Below, one piece after another: positions 6,361-7,589 of a stretch of DNA of 7,589 nucleotides (positions are counted from its first letter, which is position 1; every line of letters begins with the position of its first letter). Both the position numbers and the translations under genes were made by a program. Origin of the DNA: Campylobacteraceae bacterium (lineage in GTDB: Bacteria; Campylobacterota; Campylobacteria; Campylobacterales; Sulfurospirillaceae); assembly GCA_027040375.1 (NCBI GenBank), contig JALUMJ010000154.1, forward strand, positions 1-7,589. Reading direction: 5' to 3'. The notes under the pieces are model-generated. The model saw nothing but the letters and a program-made list of their open reading frames with translations, made no database searches and was not told where the DNA came from.

Positions 6361-6400
6361 AAAAAGCTTAAAGTGAGTTTACAGTCACTTTAAGCTTTTT
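6361..6400 (-). terminator. Rho-independent terminator downstream of hup
   Basis: A perfect 16-bp inverted repeat (arms 6361-6376 and 6385-6400, core GCTTAAAGTGA/TCACTTTAAGC) encloses an 8-nt loop (6377-6384). On the minus strand the stem ends in a run of seven T, placing it 15 nt after the hup stop. On the plus strand it runs into TTTTTGTTTTTTTT, so it could stop transcription both ways, though no plus-strand gene ends here. Confidence 0.9.
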
Positions 6401-6414
6401 GTTTTTTTTAAAAA

Positions 6415-6693
6415 TTAAGATTTTGCAACAGCTTCTTTTAATCTTTTACCAACTTTAAATTTTACAGCAGTAGTTGCTGCAACATCTACAATTCTGTCAG
6501 TTCCAGGAACTCTAGCTTTTCTTGCCGCTCTTTTTGTAGTACTAAATGTACCAAAACCAATGAAGCTTACATTTTTACCTGCAACTAATGCGTTTTGGAT
6601 AGCTGCAATTGCTGCATCTAAAACTTTTTGAGTATCTTTTTTAGAAAGTTCAGCACTTTCCGAAACAACTTGAATTAATTCTGCTTTTTTCAT
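6415..6693 (-). CDS. hup: DNA-binding protein HU
   Basis: HU is a small dimeric histone-like protein that bends and compacts DNA in the nucleoid. The protein has 92 aa, the usual length. The N-terminal dimerisation helices (MKKAELIQVV, then a second helix about 18-38) are followed by the family signature around FIGFGTFSTTKRAARKARVP (44-63) and VKFKVGKRLKEAV (77-89). Pro63, which intercalates DNA at the tip of the arm, is kept. The usual GRNP is ARVP here, as I recall for Campylobacter HU, so it looks like a lineage trait rather than damage. ATG 6693 has AAAAGGA (6701-6707) 7 nt upstream. A sigma-70 promoter at 6727-6755 and a strong hairpin terminator at 6361-6400 suggest a monocistronic unit. 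IHF-type paralogues are the only alternative; the sequence reads as HU. Confidence 0.97.
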   Translation of the reverse strand: MKKAELIQVVSESAELSKKDTQKVLDAAIAAIQNALVAGKNVSFIGFGTFSTTKRAARKARVPGTDRIVDVAATTAVKFKVGKRLKEAVAKS

Positions 6694-6725
6694 TCCGCAA
6701 TCCTTTTAAAATATTGTATTGCGGA
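6694..6725. repeat. 8-bp inverted repeat around the hup ribosome-binding site
   Basis: TCCGCAAT (6694-6701) and ATTGCGGA (6718-6725) are perfect inverted arms separated by 16 nt. The spacer holds most of the hup Shine-Dalgarno AAAAGGA, and the outer edge of the lower arm touches the ATG at 6691-6693. The other arm lies just downstream of the -10 box, around the expected transcription start. It could be an operator or, if the RNA starts early enough, a leader hairpin. Confidence 0.6.
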
Positions 6726-6726
6726 C

Positions 6727-6755
6727 ATTGTACAATTTTTTTTTATAAAATACAA
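6727..6755 (-). promoter_or_regulatory. Sigma-70 promoter of hup
   Basis: On the minus strand, TTGTAT (6755-6750) and TACAAT (6732-6727) are separated by exactly 17 nt, and a TG lies directly before the -10 box. Transcription would start near 6720, about 27 nt before the hup ATG. Long A/T tracts upstream (6757-6792) could act as an UP-like element. Confidence 0.7.
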
Positions 6756-6772
6756 TAATTTTTCCAAAAAAT

Positions 6773-6799
6773 TAAAAAAAAAACGCAAAAAACCGATGT
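6773..6799 (+). promoter_or_regulatory. Weak candidate sigma-28-like promoter upstream of flgL
   Basis: TAAAAAAA (6773-6780), an 11-nt spacer and ACCGATGT (6792-6799) repeat the layout of the candidate box before motA (TAAAAAAT-N11-TCCGATAT). The -35 half lies in a long A tract, so it carries little information; the CCGAT core is the real signal. A start near 6806 would overlap the sigma-54 -24 element. Confidence 0.25.
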
Positions 6800-6808
6800 T
6801 TTGGACTA

Positions 6809-6822
6809 GGAACCCTATTTGC
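6809..6822 (+). promoter_or_regulatory. Sigma-54 (RpoN) promoter of flgL
   Basis: GGAAC at 6809-6813 and TTTGC at 6818-6822 place the invariant GG and GC exactly 10 nt apart, the strict -24/-12 geometry. TTGCTT is the form usual in Campylobacter and Helicobacter flagellar genes. The start would fall near 6834, giving a leader of about 22 nt with AAGGAG just before flgL. A 10-bp palindrome TTATGCATAA (6823-6832) follows the -12 element. Confidence 0.85.
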
Positions 6823-6855
6823 TTATGCATAAATAGTGAAAATCAAGGAGATTTT

Positions 6856-7589
6856 ATGAGGATAACAGATTCACTTTTTTATTTTAATACTAAAAACAAT
6901 TATCAAGATAGTATGAAAAAGCTATATGATGTAAACAATCAAATCTCAACTGGTTCAAAAATTCAAAACAGTTATGAAGATAGCGGTATCTATGTAGATA
7001 CCATGAGATTAAACCATGAAGTTTCTACGCTAGAGCAAGTAAAAGAGACAAGTTCAAAAGCTCAAGCTTTTGCAAACAATACAGATGCAACTATGAGTGA
7101 ATTTACTGATACTTTGGTAAAATTTAAATCAAAACTAATCCAAAGTGCAAATGCTACAAATTCAAAAACAAGCTTAGAGGCTATAGCAAACGATTTGAGT
7201 GCGATGAGGGATCATATGGTAAGCATCGCAAATACCTCCATAGATGGACAATTTCTCTTCTCTGGTTCAGCTCTTGATGTAAAACCAGTCAGCAGTGATG
7301 GAACATACAATGGAAATGGAGAAAAACTAAATGCACTAATAGGCTCAGGCGTAAAACTCCCCTATAATGTAGATGGAAAATCTCTTTTTCGAGGAAATGA
7401 TAGTGATTATAAAAAAATAGTCTCAACAAATGTCAAAATGTATAGCGATAAAGATAATAAAACTATTTTAAAAGGCAGCGATACAATAGAAAGTTTGATG
7501 TTAAATAATGGCGGTGGCGATACTGCACAGCCAACAGCGTATTTTTACATACAAGGTAAAAAGAGTGATGGTAGTTCTTTCAAAAATAA
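6856..7589 (+). CDS. flgL: Flagellar hook-filament junction protein FlgL (HAP3), 3' end cut by window
   Basis: FlgL is exported through the flagellar gate and forms, with FlgK, the junction between hook and filament. I translated 244 codons from ATG 6856 (AAGGAG at 6845-6850, 5 nt upstream) with no in-frame stop; the TAA that closes the window is out of frame, so the gene runs on. The N-terminal coiled-coil domain has the flagellin-like pattern MRITDS, QISTGSKIQNSYED (29-42), a Thr/Leu/Lys-rich heptad stretch, LIQSANATNSK, EAIANDLSAMRDHMVSIANTS and GQFLFSGS, closely like Helicobacter FlgL. A variable, Asp/Gly/Ser-rich region follows from about residue 145. FlgL in this phylum is far longer (about 750-830 aa, from memory) than in E. 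coli (317), so about two thirds is probably missing. A sigma-54 promoter lies directly upstream. A general flagellin paralogue is the only alternative. Confidence 0.93.
   Translation, partial: MRITDSLFYFNTKNNYQDSMKKLYDVNNQISTGSKIQNSYEDSGIYVDTMRLNHEVSTLEQVKETSSKAQAFANNTDATMSEFTDTLVKFKSKLIQSANATNSKTSLEAIANDLSAMRDHMVSIANTSIDGQFLFSGSALDVKPVSSDGTYNGNGEKLNALIGSGVKLPYNVDGKSLFRGNDSDYKKIVSTNVKMYSDKDNKTILKGSDTIESLMLNNGGGDTAQPTAYFYIQGKKSDGSSFKN

Noticed and set aside
6757..6792. Poly-A tracts as a repeat element or curved-DNA origin
   Set aside because: They are ordinary A/T tracts in the hup-flgL intergenic region of an AT-rich genome; I see no DnaA boxes or iterons.
7587..7589. TAA at the right edge as the end of flgL
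   Set aside because: Counting from ATG 6856 this TAA is out of frame (last full codon 7585-7587), so flgL continues beyond the window.
1..7589. CRISPR array, insertion sequence, prophage or defence island
   Set aside because: No regularly spaced direct repeats, transposase or integrase motifs, or abrupt base-composition change were seen. All genes are core functions.

Overview
The window looks like chromosomal DNA of a motile member of the Campylobacterota (former Epsilonproteobacteria). It is AT-rich throughout. The HU protein has the clade-style ARVP DNA-binding arm. FlgL resembles the long Helicobacter/Campylobacter FlgL at its N terminus. The coaBC-glmU pair next to fliP recalls the Campylobacter jejuni order fliP-glmU-dfp (from memory). 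A free-living Sulfurimonas-like genus is possible, but I cannot fix the genus from sequence alone.

Layout. Positions 1-863 (minus) hold the 5' part of coaBC (coenzyme A synthesis), cut by the window edge. It overlaps by 8 nt the upstream gene glmU (856-2157, minus; UDP-GlcNAc synthesis). A divergent intergenic region (2158-2308) carries a sigma-28-like promoter reading towards motA. Then follow motA, motB and fliP on the plus strand, tightly packed: an ion-driven flagellar stator of the sodium-type (PomAB-like) subfamily, and a core protein of the flagellar type III export gate. fliP converges, with a 7-nt gap, on a minus-strand amino-acid uptake unit: tRNA-Leu(CAA), then a periplasmic family 3 solute-binding protein, then a membrane permease. 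No ATPase gene accompanies them here. Upstream of the tRNA, separated by a strong hairpin terminator, is a gene for the nucleoid protein HU (minus). HU diverges from flgL (plus, truncated by the window end), which has a textbook sigma-54 promoter.

How it fits together. Three parts serve flagellar motility: motAB (torque), fliP (export of rod, hook and filament parts) and flgL (hook-filament junction). They are interleaved with housekeeping genes for cell-wall precursor, CoA, amino-acid uptake, tRNA and chromatin. The two flagellar promoters fit the hierarchical sigma-54/sigma-28 control known in this phylum.

I see no CRISPR array, insertion sequence, prophage or defence module, and nothing that amounts to a new biological system. 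The points most worth a second look are: a permease whose reading frame extends about 36 codons upstream of any conventional start codon; overlapping sigma-54 and sigma-28-like boxes before flgL; an inverted repeat around the hup ribosome-binding site; and a tRNA that seems to be co-transcribed with a transporter gene.
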